DNA of 64,000 nucleotides from Rhinopithecus roxellana (Eukaryota; Chordata; Mammalia; Primates; Cercopithecidae): positions 89,223,295 through 89,287,294 of the forward strand of contig NC_044560.1 of assembly GCF_007565055.1 (NCBI RefSeq). Reading direction: 5' to 3'. Of the stretch, positions 36,150-49,050 are shown in pieces (positions within the stretch are counted from its first letter, which is position 1; every line of letters begins with the position of its first letter). A program made the translations under genes and the position numbers. The notes under the pieces were generated by a model. The model did not search any database and was not told the origin of the DNA. It saw only the letters and a list, made by a program, of their open reading frames with translations.

Positions 36150-37135
36150 ATCCTGGGTTTTTTCCACTGACCCCCAACTTTTTATTTTGGAAGTTTTCAA
36201 ATTTACAGACAAACTGAAAGAATAGTCTAATTATTACCCACCAGCTCTCCATCTAGATTCAGCATTTGTTAACATTTTGCCATCTTTGCTATCTCTCTTT
36301 TTTTGGTATAATGTTCGAAAATGGGTTGTAGGCATCATGATTCTTATCCCCAAATAATTCTCATGCTTCTCCTAAGAATAAAGACATTCTTCTTCATATC
36401 CACAATGCCATTATTGCATGTGAGAAAATGAACAGTAATTCCATAATATCAGTTAATTTCCAGTTTGTATCCATATTTCCCAATTGTCCTAAAATGCTTT
36501 TTATAGCTTTTTTTCTTTTTTTAATTGAACTAGAACTCAATTGTGGCATATGTTTTTATGCTTTGCATTTTGTCTTTTAAAATCTAGAATCCCAGCACTT
36601 TGGGAGGCTGAGGTGGGAGGATTGCTTGAGGCCAGGAGTCCGAGACCAGCCTAGGCAACATAGTGAGACCCCCATCTCTAAAGTCAGGCGTGGTGGCACA
36701 CACTCGTAGTCCCAGCTACTCAGGAGATTGAGGCAGGAGGATTGCTTGAGCCTAGGAGTTAGAGGCTGCAATGAGCTCTGATTGTGCCATTGCACTCCAG
36801 ACTGGGCAACTGAGTGAGATACTGTGTATCTAGGAGGAAAAAAAGTAAATAAAATCTAGAATAGCCCTTTTAACTTTTTTTTTCTCTTATCACATTAGTT
36901 TTTTGAAGAGTCTAGGCCAGTTTCCTTGTATAGTAGAAATTTCTACACACTGTATTTGTCTGATTGTTTCTATGTGATGTCATTTAACTTGTTTCTCCAT
37001 CTTCATTTTTTCCTGTAAGCTGGGTGTTCATCCTAGATGCTTAATTAGATTCAAATTAAACTGTTTACAAGAATATGTCCCTAGTGCTGTGCACATCACA
37101 TTGTAACACATCAGGAACCTATCCTAGTTCCTTTG
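36150..37135 (+). repeat. Ancient L1 (L1M-type) fragment, split by an Alu
   Basis: GTTAACATTTTGCCATCTTT, GGGTTGTAGGCATCATGATT, CCTAAGAATAAAGACATTC and, after the Alu, TTTTTTGAAGAGTCTAGGCC and ATTTGTCTGATTGTTTC follow a long AT-rich module known from old L1 3' regions. The exact family is not determined. Confidence 0.5.
36591..36850 (+). mobile_element. Alu, sense, 5'-truncated, with perfect target duplication
   Basis: It starts within CCCAGCACTTTGGGAGGC and lacks part of the A-rich linker. AAAATCTAGAAT occurs at 36579-36590 and 36851-36862. Confidence 0.95.
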
Positions 37136-37179
37136 AACTTTTCTTGGCGTTCAACTTGAAAGCATGAAACAAGGTTTGA

Positions 37180-37470
37180 TGATCACCTATCATATGCCAA
37201 GTGCTTTGCAGAGCTTCTTATCTGGACTTACAAAACAATTTGGAGAAGAGGAGATTGGCCTCCTTAGTTTATAGATGAAGAGCTGAGGCACAGAGGTGGC
37301 AGGGACAGGGAAGGAAATGAACACTTGTTAAGTAACTGTTGGGGTCCAGGGACGGGGCAGGTGTGAAAGCTGTGATGCTTTCATTACACAGGGAGCTCTG
37401 GGAAGTTAGATGGCTCACTTAAGTTTCCAAGGTCAGTTGAGGGGTAGAGCTAGCTTCGTATTCAGATCAT
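37180..37470 (-). repeat. MIR, antisense
   Basis: CATATGCCAAGTGCTTTGCA, GAGCTGAGGCACAGAGG and TCAGTTGAGGGGTAGAGCTA fit reverse-complement MIR, with an insertion in the middle. Confidence 0.6.
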
Positions 37471-37834
37471 CTTTCTCCCAGGCCAGCCCCTCTCCCTGGA
37501 TGTCCTTTTTGGGTCTGCATGTCCAGTGGATGCTCTAGTCTGGAGCCCAGGTTCCATCGTGCTGGGTCAGCCTGGCATGATCATGTCCTCAGTAGGCCCT
37601 GAGTGGTGACTCTGAAGGGCTGGAATCTGAGAAGATGCTTTAGAGTGGCTGTCTCTTTTAGTCCCCCATGACACCACCAGGACCAGAGTAGGGTGGGTGA
37701 GTGGGTATCTCTTCTACCTCTCCCAAGAATTCAAGTGTAGGTGGAACACAGTGTGGCAGTGAGACCCGAGGAGGCCTTCTAATCTGGGGAAGCCAAAGGG
37801 CCAGGCCACAAGCCCAGTGTTTAAGCAGAAGACA
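37471..37834. other. Intergenic sequence, nothing recognised
   Basis: No supported feature. Confidence 0.4.
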
Positions 37835-37930
37835 TCTGAGGAAACTGGGGCCTGATAGGGGGCAGAGGCCTTCCTCACGTCACAGGTGGAGTTAGAGCTG
37901 GGAGTGGAACACAGGTGAGAGCCTAGACTC
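37835..37930 (-). repeat. MIR fragment, antisense
   Basis: GAGGAAACTGGGGCCTGATA and GTCACAGGTGGAGTTAGAGC match the antisense MIR core. Confidence 0.5.
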
Positions 37931-38167
37931 CTTAGGCAGTGAAAACTGTGCACAAGGCAATCTTTTTTCAGAGTAGAAAGGAAGCTGGAAGAGGAGTGCT
38001 CAGTGTAGGGGTGCGGGAGTGAGCTGATGGAGGTGGAGGTGGGCAGAGAGGGAATAGCACAGGCAGGAGGGCACTGGCTTTCAAAGTGTGGGGTCCCCCA
38101 AGGTAACACAGGGCGTGGGGTGTAGGGTGCATGTGGGTCTGTAGAAGTTCCCCAAAGACTTTCTTTC

Positions 38168-38420
38168 TTTTTTTTTTTTTTTAAATTGAGACAGAGTCTC
38201 ACTGTATCAGTTGCCCAGGTTGGAGTGTAGTGGCCACGATCTCTGCAATTTCTACCTCCTGGGTTCAAGCGATTCTCCTGCCTCAGCCACTAAAGTAGCT
38301 GGGATTACAGGCATGCACCAACACACCCACCTAATTTTTGTATTTTGGTAGAGACGGAGTTTTGCCATGTTGGCCACACTAGTCTCGAGCTCCTAGGCTC
38401 AAGTGATCCACCAGTCTTGG
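38168..38420 (-). mobile_element. Alu, antisense, 5'-truncated
   Basis: A T-run, GAGACAGAGTCTCACTG and TAGCTGGGATTACAGGC identify it; the left-arm end is missing. Confidence 0.9.
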
Positions 38421-38654
38421 CCCAACGACTTGCTTCAGTGACATCATAGTGCCTCCCTGGGAGACACTGGGAGGACCTTCATTTCATCCATTCCCATCGC
38501 CTTGATTTCACCTTTATCTTCTCACTCGGGACTCTGATATCAGCCTCCTCGAGGGTCTCCAGCTTCCAGTTTCACCATTTCTAATCTATCTTCCACCCCG
38601 TGGCCAGAGCACTCTTTCTAAAATACCCCTGCTCAGGCCACTCCTCTTTAAACC

Positions 38655-39145
38655 TTTGTATCACTTAGCTGTTGCTACGTAACAAATGACTCCAAAATTG
38701 AATACCTTAAAACAACCATTATTCTGTTCAGCTTGCGATCCTACTCGGTCAGCTGGGCCAACTCCACTGACCTCTGCTGGGCTCCATCATGTGTCTGCTG
38801 GCAGCTCAGCTGGGGATCACTGGTGGCTGGATGACCCAGGATGGACTCACTGACATGTTGGGTTGTTGGCAGGTTGCCAGTAATTTGGGCTGGGCTCCTG
38901 TGGGACGCCTCATTTCTCCTCCATGTGGCCTCTTAGCCTTGTTTCCATGGTGGTCTCAGACTTCAAGAACAGCAAGAACACTTTTCAAATCTTTGTGCTG
39001 CATGTGCAAATGTCCTCTTCTGCAAAGCAAGTCACATGGCCGACATGCTCATGTCCAGATGTAGTGGGGAGACTGGGGAGGGCAAACAGATTCCATGTCT
39101 TTATGGGAAGGGGAAATTTGTAACCATTTTGCAGTCTACCGCAAT
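38655..39145 (-). repeat. MLT1-type (ERVL-MaLR) LTR, antisense
   Basis: TTAGCTGTTGCTACGTAACA, ACCTTAAAACAACCATTATT, AGCTCAGCTGGGGATCAC and CTCCTCCATGTGGCCTCTTA give the antisense order seen at 5236 and 25045. Confidence 0.6.
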
Positions 39146-39189
39146 CTTTCCAGACTCCATAGTGCTCTCAGGATACAGTCGTGCCCTCT

Positions 39190-39500
39190 ATACCCTCTGT
39201 CACCTGTTCCCTAACTATCTTCCCATTGTGCACCCCACACAGAGCTTGTGCTGCAGTTTATCTGGAATCTCACCATTTTCAAAGCACCGTTCTTCTCCAG
39301 TGCCTTTGTGTGAGCTGTTCTCTTTGACTGGGGTGCCCTCTCCACCCCCGCATCCTGTGCTTACTTATTTATTCTTCCAGGTCCAACTCCAATGCTACCT
39401 TTTCTAGAAGCCTTTTCCACTTTATCTCCATCTGAATGCATCCTCACTTCTGGATCTCAGAGCCTTTTGCTTGCATGTGTGTTGCTGCACTTTTTCCCAT
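39190..39500 (+). repeat. LINE-2 3' region, sense
   Basis: TTATTCTTCCAGGTCCAACT, CTAGAAGCCTTTTCCACTTT and GTCTGGGAGCACAAGC match LINE-2. Confidence 0.65.
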
Positions 39501-39529
39501 TGTCTGGGAGCACAAGCTTTGCTCGTGGC

Positions 39530-40090
<561 letters not shown>

Positions 40091-40329
40091 TTGACTAAAT
40101 CTCCTCTCCAGAGGGGAAGATTTAGAACACTCCTCATGTGATCTATGTCCACATGGCTTGACATGGAACAGGTCTGGAGTGGAGATCCTCAGTGATCATT
40201 TTTGTGAATTGACATCTCCCCCAAATAACAATGCGTCCCTGCAGATGCAGCAGACATAGGGCTTGCCTGATTTAGGCTTTTCCTTGGCACCCCTCAGCGT
40301 GGGACAAGAATTGGCTGGGCCCACAGCCA

Positions 40330-40690
40330 GCAATGAAGTGGATGCTAATAACATCATTATATGCTGAATAATTAACTGTCATTTAAATATTCATATGCTG
40401 TTGGGGGCAAGGCCTTTTATCAGCATCTGGGGACTTGTCGGCAGAGGAAGGCGGTAGACGTCGACAAGGCTGACTTTGCCTGTGAAGGGCGATCTAGGGT
40501 CCAGAGAGAGCCGTGGAGTGGCCACCAGACAGTAAGCTAATATATAACTGCAATATTCTCATGTGATAAACTGCAATTTCATAAATGCTTGATGCATATG
40601 TGCAAGCCTAAAACAATATTGGAAGCATTAATTTCATTTGACTAATGCTTATCTATATTTTATTCTGTTCCATTTTTAAAGAACCCTCTC
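40330..40690. promoter_or_regulatory. Candidate conserved non-coding block
   Basis: Repeat-free AT-rich sequence with TGCTAATAA, TAATTAAC, a palindromic ATTTAAAT and ATATGCTG twice (40359-40366 and 40393-40400). It looks like developmental enhancer DNA, but conservation is untested. Confidence 0.3.
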
Positions 40691-41064
40691 TTTCTTTCAT
40701 GCAAAGGGAGGTGGGGCCAGAGACCTGCAGAAGGGCTAGAGTAGAAGGGCCTGGAGGTTCTTATCGTCTGTCTGCTGAGCTGCAGGTGTGGGTTGGGGCC
40801 AGGCTGGTGGGCTGTCCCTGAGCCTAGGAGCCCTGCCTTGGGGAGTTCTGACTCTGGTTCCTTGGGGGAAGAACTCAGGCTCAGGGGTCAGGGGAGAGCA
40901 GCATGGCACCTAGTTCCTGGACAGCTGGGTTGAAGCTGCTGTCAATTCCTCGACTGTGTCTGCAGGGGTGAGCCTGGAAGGGATGCCCTAATGACCCCGC
41001 AGGGAGAGGTTTGGGAAGGTAGGGACTGTTACAAAGCAACTACCCCATGGTGGTGAAGTGGGCA
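40691..41064. other. Intergenic sequence, nothing recognised
   Basis: GC-richer, without a supported feature. Confidence 0.4.
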
Positions 41065-41175
41065 TGGGAGGAGGAGTAGGGGAGAGGGGAGAAAGGAAGT
41101 TAAGGGAGAAGGACAAGGGGCTGGAGGAGGATGGAAAGAAGAGGGAAGAAGAGAAAGGCAAGAAAGGGATGAAGG
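41065..41175 (+). repeat. Polypurine tract
   Basis: About 110 bases of nearly uninterrupted A/G, rich in GGAG and GAAG. Confidence 0.85.
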
Positions 41176-41224
41176 AGCCTGAAGGGGCTTGTGCCAAAGG
41201 AGATGGCTACCTTGGAGGGAGCAG

Positions 41225-41385
41225 GGCAGATTGGTGTGGTAATTCAGAGCAAGGGTCCTGGAACTGGACAGTCCTGGACTTGAGTTTTAGCTGTGCCTCT
41301 AACTGGCTCTGTGACCTTGGGCAAGGAACTTACCTTTTCCAAATGCCAGGTTCCCATTTGTCAAATGGGAAAAATTATAGTACTT
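41225..41385 (+). repeat. MIR, sense
   Basis: GGAACTGGACAGTCCTGGAC, CTGGCTCTGTGACCTTGGGC and TTTGTCAAATGGGAAAAAT match MIR. Confidence 0.8.
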
Positions 41386-41920
41386 AACTGATGTATTAAT
41401 TGTACATTTTTGCATAAATTTGAACAAATTACCACAAACATAGTGGCTTTAAACAACACACATCTCATAGTTTCTGTGAGTTAGGGGTTTTGGCAAGGCT
41501 TGATTAGATCCTCTTCTGACAATCTCACAGAGCTACAGTAAAGGTGTCAACCAAGATGCATTCTCATCTGGAGGACTGACTGGGGAAGGATCTGCTTCCA
41601 AGCTCACTCAGATTGTTGGCATGATTCACTTCCCTGCAGTTGTAGGACTGAAGGCTGTGGCTCCTGCTGGTTGCAGGAGGTAGCCTGCAACTCCTAGTTC
41701 CACAGTTCCTTGCCATGTGGGCTCCTCCAACATTGCTGCTTATGTCATCCAGCCAGCAGGGAGAGCCTCTATCTCCAGCCTGCTAAGATGGTCTTAGGAA
41801 TGGGATGTAATAATGGGAGAGGCCACCCATTACCTTTGCCATATCCTGTTAGAAGCATGAACACCAGGAGGGCTGGAGTCATAGTGTTTACCTTCAGGCC
41901 TGTCTGCCATATCTGAAGAT
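41386..41920 (-). repeat. MaLR-like LTR, antisense, uncertain subfamily
   Basis: ACAAATTACCACAAACATAG, GGGGAAGGATCTGCTTCCAA and CCTTGCCATGTGGGCTCCTC resemble antisense MaLR-type LTRs. Confidence 0.55.
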
Positions 41921-42140
41921 GACAACCTGTAACTACTCAGCATTGGGCAATGTTCTAGGTGCTGCCTCCTACCTCATTTAATCTTCCAAACAACCCCATG
42001 ATGTGCCATAATTATTGCCACTGTACTGATGAAGAAATGGCAGCCCAAGAGCTTAAGTAACAGCCATATACTTAGTAGCAGGTAGAGTTTGGACTTGAAT
42101 CAGATGCTCTGGCACCAGGGCCCAGACTGTTAGCCACCAT
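41921..42140 (-). repeat. MIR, antisense
   Basis: CAATGTTCTAGGTGCTGCCT, GCCACTGTACTGATGAAGAA and CCCAGACTGTTAGCCACCAT match reverse-complement MIR. Confidence 0.75.
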
Positions 42141-42454
42141 GAAATCTAGTCTCCCAGGGCTGCTTGTGAAAATAAAACATGTAAGATACTGAGTACAGAT
42201 TTGGTACAAGGACTAATAAATATCGCTCCAAAGTAACCCATTTGTGACTTGGCCTCCTTTGGTAGTCACTGTGCGCTCCCCGTACCCCTGTTGTGACCAC
42301 ATCTGCAAACCATTCACATCCCCAGGATCACCAAAGCCAAGCCCAGAGCATTGGAGAGCAAAAAGGGAGCATGGAGGAATGAGGTCGTGTGTTCTTCCCC
42401 TCATCTGAAATACCTCCAGCCCAAATCTATTCACCTCTCTGGCCTCCACTTAAA
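42141..42454. other. Intergenic sequence, nothing recognised
   Basis: No supported feature. Confidence 0.4.
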
Positions 42455-43285
<831 letters not shown>

Positions 43286-44159
43286 GTCTGGGGCTCTGCA
43301 ACATCCTTTACTTATCCCATCACTACTTTAACCCTCTTCCAGGGGTTTCAAACTCACATTAGGGGCCAGGAGCAAATGCAAATTAATCCTCTGAGTGTAG
43401 GGTAGTAAGTAGTGGTAGCATGGTGACAAAGGAAAAGCCCTTCCACATTCAAAAATTTTAAAGTATGATGTTGGCCAAATTCAGCCTGCAGACTGCCACT
43501 TTGCTCCTCGGGATCCTGTTAGACTATGACCACCTTGTGAGCTGAAGCTGGGGTTGCAGAGAGGCTAGCACCTTAGGGCAGGGTAGTCAGAGGTGCATTC
43601 CTGGGCAGCCAGGTCAGGAAAGGCTCTCCTGCCTCCAGGCTAAAGTTGGTTGTACTGGGCCATATGCCAAATGCCCTCTTAGTCGGGTACTCTGTACAGG
43701 GTATAACCCATGCACTGTCCCTGGCTCTGTCCCTAGTGTCCCATACAGTGTGTGACACAGCATGCATGTGGACTCAATTCTTGTTGGATGTGTAATTGAA
43801 TGCAATCCACTGCCTTCTCACTCACTCTTTACCCTGCTCAGGGATATGTGACCTCCTTCACAAGAGCTCAGCTTCTTTTGACAGGCACTGTGGATGTGTG
43901 CGTGTGTATGCATGTGTATCAGTCATAGGCTTCAGTGACTTGGAACCCAAGGTCTTTGAGCCTTTGCTAGGAAATCACCATAGGCTGTGACCAAAAGGCT
44001 GGGGCCAGGGACTGACCGACTGAGGGTTTCCAGCCTGCCCTTGCCACCACCCCAGCCACTTCCCACTTTCTCCCCACCACCCGCCTTGAATTCAAGATTC
44101 CCCGGAGGTCGAGCCTGGTGTAATTACAAGGTATCTGCTGCCTCCCCATAAATCTAATA
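43286..44159. other. Intergenic sequence, mostly unclassified
   Basis: No gene. 43455-43495 (TTGGCCAAATTCAGCCTGCA) may be a short hAT end. Confidence 0.35.
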
Positions 44160-44440
44160 GACTTTTTGGCCTTGTCAGATTAAAACTTACCTATCAACCC
44201 GCCGCAGTCCTCTAGATCTCCCTAAATCTGTACTTGGGAGAGAATTTATGGCCAGGAATTGCATTTTGCAAAATGATTAAAGTTGCCAAACAGCCATAAA
44301 AAGTTGCAGGAGGAGATATGGTTTTTTTGAAAGTCTGCTTAATTTATAAGGGGTGGAAGGTTTATTGTCATTTAGAGTCCACAGCGAGGCAGCGATGGAG
44401 CGTTCGGCGGCAGCTGTGCACAGCTGCTCTCGCTTTATGC
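44160..44440. promoter_or_regulatory. Candidate conserved non-coding block with palindromes
   Basis: Repeat-free sequence containing the 14-base palindrome CATTTTGCAAAATG (44262-44275), a CDX/HOX-like CCATAAA near 44292, a local cluster of CpGs near 44388-44410 and the 18-base palindrome at 44410-44427. The look suggests an enhancer, but this is inference. Confidence 0.35.
44410..44427. promoter_or_regulatory. Perfect 18-bp palindrome with paired E-boxes
   Basis: GCAGCTGTGCACAGCTGC equals its own reverse complement. It holds two CAGCTG E-boxes (44411-44416 and 44421-44426) spaced 10 bases centre to centre, one helical turn, as suits paired basic helix-loop-helix dimers. Confidence 0.4.
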
Positions 44441-44734
44441 CTTTTACATGTTTTTAAATTGCCCTGTTTGAATCTGGCCTTCTGCAGCAGCAGAAATGCC
44501 CTGGTTTGCAGGAGAGAGGCTGTTCCTCCTGCCCTCTGTTGTTCAGCCCTGGTGGCTCCAGATCCCTGCCTCACCCCCAGGCTCACCTTCCAGAAGCTTT
44601 TCTGGCTGATCTCTCCGCATGCTGACTGCTCCATCCCATTCTATGGTCCTCTGCTGTCCCCTCTGAAACATTAACAAGCACTCACATGCGGAAAGGCTTT
44701 TAAGTTTATAGGCGATTTCACGTGTCGTATCTTA

Positions 44735-44830
44735 GTACTTATCACCCTGGATTAAATGATTAAATGAGATAAAACATGTAAAGCTCTAAACACAAGGCTA
44801 CTACCTAGTGAGCTAATAAATAGAATTAGG
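44735..44830 (+). repeat. MIR 3' part, sense
   Basis: GAGATAAAACATGTAAAGCT followed by CTACTACCTAGTG matches the MIR tail. Confidence 0.6.
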
Positions 44831-44985
44831 GCTCCCATTTATTGACCACTTACGAGGTGCCAGGACCTCTGCTCTGAGCGTCACATGCATTAATTCATAT
44901 AATCTTGCCTGCCACTCTCTGAGGTAGCTGTTAATTGTGTCTGTGTTTTAGGAAGCCTAAAGAACTGAACCATGCAGTCGATGTT
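44831..44985 (-). repeat. MIR, antisense
   Basis: ATTGACCACTTACGAGGTGC and TTAATTCATATAATCTTGCC match reverse-complement MIR. Confidence 0.6.
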
Positions 44986-45014
44986 CAGTGAATATTAGCT
45001 GCTGCTATTAATAT

Positions 45015-45098
45015 TATTAGGGCAGGAGTCTTTTCTGTTCTTCTTCCACACTGGCACGTAGTAGGCACTCAACAGGAACTGCTGAATGCAAGCAGGCC
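45015..45098 (+). repeat. LINE-2 3' tail, sense
   Basis: GGGCAGGAGTCTTTTCTGTT and ACGTAGTAGGCACTCAACAG match the LINE-2 end. Confidence 0.6.
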
Positions 45099-45196
45099 TG
45101 CATACCTGAATGACACTGCTGTCACTGCCTTATGACCCTCATCCCCTGTGAGTACAAGAATCAGACCTCAATCACCTTAAGTCTAAACTAGTACTA

Positions 45197-45600
<404 letters not shown>

Positions 45601-45639
45601 AGGCATTTGGAGGTAGATTCAGGAATTTTTCTTCTTCAT

Positions 45640-45830
45640 CATTACCATATCTAGTATTGATTAAATACCTATGACTCACCAGCTACACATACTGTCCCAA
45701 ATCACGCTCACAACGTACTTGGCATGATGTTTATTATTTTCTCCCTTGTATAGATGTGGAGACTGAGACTCAAAGAGCAGCAATTCCATGAGCTGAAACT
45801 TAAGCCCAGATTCACGTGATTCCAGAGACA
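45640..45830 (-). repeat. MIR, antisense
   Basis: GATTAAATACCTATGACTCA and TAGATGTGGAGACTGAGACT match reverse-complement MIR. Confidence 0.7.
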
Positions 45831-45849
45831 GGTAATTATGATAAAGGGT

Positions 45850-46060
45850 GGTGACTGCTATAATGAGGGAGGATCTCCAAACCCAGCCTGGCAAAGGCAG
45901 CGAGGAGCGGAGAACTGTCAGGGCAGGCTTCCTAGAGAAAGTGGCTTCTAAGCTGACATTTGAAGGATGAGTAGGGATTTGTCAGATAAATGATAGGGGA
46001 TCATGTTCTAGGCAGAGGGAACAGCAGGAAGGCAAAAAAAGAGCAAGGCTGATTGAAGGA
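45850..46060 (-). repeat. LINE-2, antisense fragment
   Basis: GGCTTCCTAGAGAAAGTGGC and TTCTAGGCAGAGGGAACAGC are reverse-complement LINE-2. Confidence 0.75.
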
Positions 46061-46489
46061 TGTGACTATTGAGCCTGGCCAGATGCAGTCTTGGATTCCC
46101 TCTGGCCTTAGTCTCAATCTCCACCTCCCTGGGGTGCAAAGATGCTCAAGGTGGGAGAGGGACCCACAGGCTGTGGGCTGGGCTGCTTCCTAAGTTTTCA
46201 TCAGTTCTGCCCTCACTCCCCACTCTTTTTTCCAGGCCCAGGCCCATTCACCTCCTGTGAGTATCAGGGAAGCCCAGTGCTGCCTGCTCCTGGCCTGTGA
46301 TGGATGAATTGGCCCTCTTGGACTTGGTCCAGTGCTTTCAAACTCGATTCTGTCCCTCTGTCCATTTGTTAGGGCCTTTTTCCCTCCTTCCACAGCCTGG
46401 GCATGGCAGGTGAAGGAGCCTCCTCCTCTGCTTTCTCCACTTCTCAAATGTTCTAAGACTTGGGAGAAGCCCGAAGACCTCCAGGCTCT
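46061..46489. other. Intergenic sequence, nothing recognised
   Basis: No supported feature. Confidence 0.4.
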
Positions 46490-47075
46490 TCACTCATTCA
46501 TTCAACAAATACTTTCTGAGCATCTGGTATGTTCTGGGTTTTGTTGTAGGGGTTGTGAACACAGCAGGGCAGGTTGTTGTCTGCATGGAGGTTATCATGA
46601 ACAAATGCATCAACAAGAAGATTGTAGGGAATGGCATGAGCTTTGATGTTACTAAAGCAAATGGGTGTGATTGGAAGTGACTGGGGGATGCGAGAGGGGC
46701 TGTTTTGCTAGCAAGTAAGGAAATCCACTCCATAGAGGGGAATGTTCGAACCAAGATTTAAATGAGAAGAAGCCACTCAGAGGAAGATCTAGAAGAAGAA
46801 TATTCCACACCAAGGGAGCTATAAGTTCCAAGGTCTCAAGGTTGGAATTGACTTTACCAACTCAAGGAAGAGAAATAAGGCTGGAGTTTGGAGAGCAGGG
46901 GCAGAGGTGGGTAGGAATCAGATCCCGCAGGGGCTTGGAGCCCATGGTCAGACTTTAGATTTTACCCTAAGTGCAACCGTAGCTCTGGGGGGCTTGGATC
47001 GGGGAGAAATGTGGTCTGGTTTGCCCTGTAAAGGATCACTCTGCTTTCCATGTTGAGAACAGGTTATGGAGAATT
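46490..47075 (-). repeat. LINE-2 3' end, antisense
   Basis: ATTCATTCAACAAATACTTT, GGCTTGGAGCCCATGGTCAG and AAGGATCACTCTGCTTTCCA follow antisense LINE-2 from its 3' end. Confidence 0.8.
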
Positions 47076-47079
47076 CTGA

Positions 47080-47300
47080 CAACCACAAATCCTAACCCAT
47101 GCCAAACTCTCCTCCAGATGCACCGCACCCTGCCGTACCTCTAGGTCCTTGCACCTGCAAAACCCTCTGCCAGGTATGCTTTTCTGCTTACTTTCTAGAA
47201 CATTCCTGTTCACGCTTCAGGACCCAGCCCCCAGGCACTTTCCTGATGGGCCCTCCCCCTCACCCGCAGTAAGGGTAAGTTCATGTTCTCATTGCCATTA
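47080..47300 (+). repeat. LINE-2, sense fragment
   Basis: TCTAGGTCCTTGCACCTGCA and CCAGGCACTTTCCTGATGGG match sense LINE-2, so two LINE-2 copies meet in opposite orientation. Confidence 0.6.
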
Positions 47301-48034
47301 CCCAATTCCAGCCGTGAGCAGACTCAGCCTGTTTCTGGGTCCCTGCCCCGACTGGACCAGGAACTGCTCAGACATTAGGACTGCAGTTGACTTGGCCGTG
47401 ACAGCCCAGGACCTGCGCACAGCTGGGCCCAGCTTGGGTGCCTGCCAACTGAACAAATGCTTTCTAGGTCGACACGAACTTGCTGAGTGCCCAAGTCATT
47501 GACAGAAGCACGAGGTTAGCAAGCACCCTCTGTGTAAACAAATAATAAGATTAGAAGTATGGTAACATACTACTTACCATAGCATTTAGTTTGAATTCAT
47601 ACTTACTAGAAATCTTGGCATCTGGATGCTGAGTTTCCAAGTGTTTACTAAAAGCGGTAATAGCCTATGATCGTCAAAATTTGAATAGTTCTTTCTCAAG
47701 GACTGTTCCCTTGCTACTTTGAGACTAGGAATGCTTGTGAAAAACAGAATACGTTTGTTATAATACTTCTTATAAATACTCGTGTTGGAAACAATACATT
47801 TGTTAAAATCTTCCTGTATCCCTGTAAATCCTGGTGTTTGTTCACGTGCAGTTGTAAACCTGTGTTTGTCACAGGATGCTGTGTATGCTTTCTGATATTT
47901 TTCTAATTCAGCTACCGATATAGAAGAACTGTGCAGCTTCTTAGTAAGCTAGGAATATTTGAAAGCTGTCTTCCTTGTTCATGATCTATGCAAGTAAAAA
48001 TTAAAAAATTTTGAAACAAGGTGGGGTCTCATTC
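47301..48034. other. Intergenic AT-rich sequence
   Basis: No gene or named repeat. GTGTAAACAAATAATA near 47532 includes a forkhead-type TGTAAACA. Confidence 0.35.
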
Positions 48035-48155
48035 TTTACCAACTGTAAGCTTGGTGAGGGCAAGGAAGGTAACGGCATCCTCATTTGCTGAGGCTGCCCT
48101 AGCGTGGGATCTGCCTGCAGCAGCAGATGCTTGTTGATGGAGGCATGAGCGAACC
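48035..48155 (+). repeat. LINE-2 3' tail, sense
   Basis: ACTGTAAGCTTGGTGAGGGC and CAGATGCTTGTTGATGGAGG resemble the LINE-2 end. Confidence 0.45.
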
Positions 48156-48419
48156 TTGGCATGTACAGGCCAGGATTCCCTCCACCGAACTCAATTGCGC
48201 CTCCTCCCACCATGAGAGTGTATGGCTGGGCCTGAGGCCTGCCACTTGATTTCACTGTGCTGGGAGGGATCTACTTCACACTCAGCCTGGGTACTGCGCT
48301 GTGAATGTCCTCACACCAGGCAGTCCTATGAACATGGCACTGGGATGCCTCGTGATGAGATACAGGGGAAACAACTGGATCACTGAAATGTGCAGTTTTC
48401 ACTTGACTGTTTGGCAAAG

Positions 48420-48510
48420 ACACTAAGACCCTGGATAAGTTGTTTAGCTTCTTTGAGCCTCAGTTTCCTCACCTGTAAAATGGGTATCATAATACATTTT
48501 TTGTAAGAAA
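48420..48510 (+). repeat. MIR core, sense
   Basis: GAGCCTCAGTTTCCTCACCT with TGTAAAATGGGTATCATAAT is the MIR core. Confidence 0.75.
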
Positions 48511-48919
48511 GCTCTCCAAAGACAAGTGGCCCTATCTGACTGCCGAAGTGCAGGCAAGTGTTACTGACTCCCCACTGCCCTCATCCTATCTTGGCCTTTG
48601 ACATCAGAGTAGAGAATCAAGAAAAAGGACCTTGTCCCAACTCTGGTTAAATCCATGATTGCTTTGCTCCGACATCTCAGAGCCTGATGTGATGGGAGGT
48701 TTCAAGGCTATGGTAGACTCTGTTGTTCTTAAACCCCAGCACAGATAGTCAATGTGTGTACCTGGCCTGAGCACAGTGGCTGCTTGGCATGTTCCTTCTT
48801 TCACCCCTCCAGGTTGAAGCCATCCTGGCAGGTGCCTCTGTGTGATTAGGTGCCAAATGGCAACCTGCTCTTCTCCATTGATGACATTAATCTTCACATC
48901 TCAGGGCTTCTCTTGTAAT
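48511..48919. other. Intergenic sequence, nothing recognised
   Basis: No supported feature. Confidence 0.4.
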
Positions 48920-49050
48920 ATCCGTTCATTCCATGGATAGGTACTAAGAGCATAGCACGTGCAAGTGCCGGTTAGCACTGGGAATATAGGAGAACAAAAT
49001 AAGGTTCTGCCCTCATGGAACCTGCATTCCAGCGGAAAGGGGCTGGATGT
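48920..49050 (-). repeat. LINE-2 3' end, antisense
   Basis: CATGGATAGGTACTAAGAGC and CCCTCATGGAACCTGCATTC match reverse-complement LINE-2. Confidence 0.65.

Noticed and set aside
37714..38268. 184-codon minus-strand frame
   Set aside because: It starts inside the Alu at 38168-38420 and runs into unique sequence with no domain; Alu-derived frames of this kind are common.
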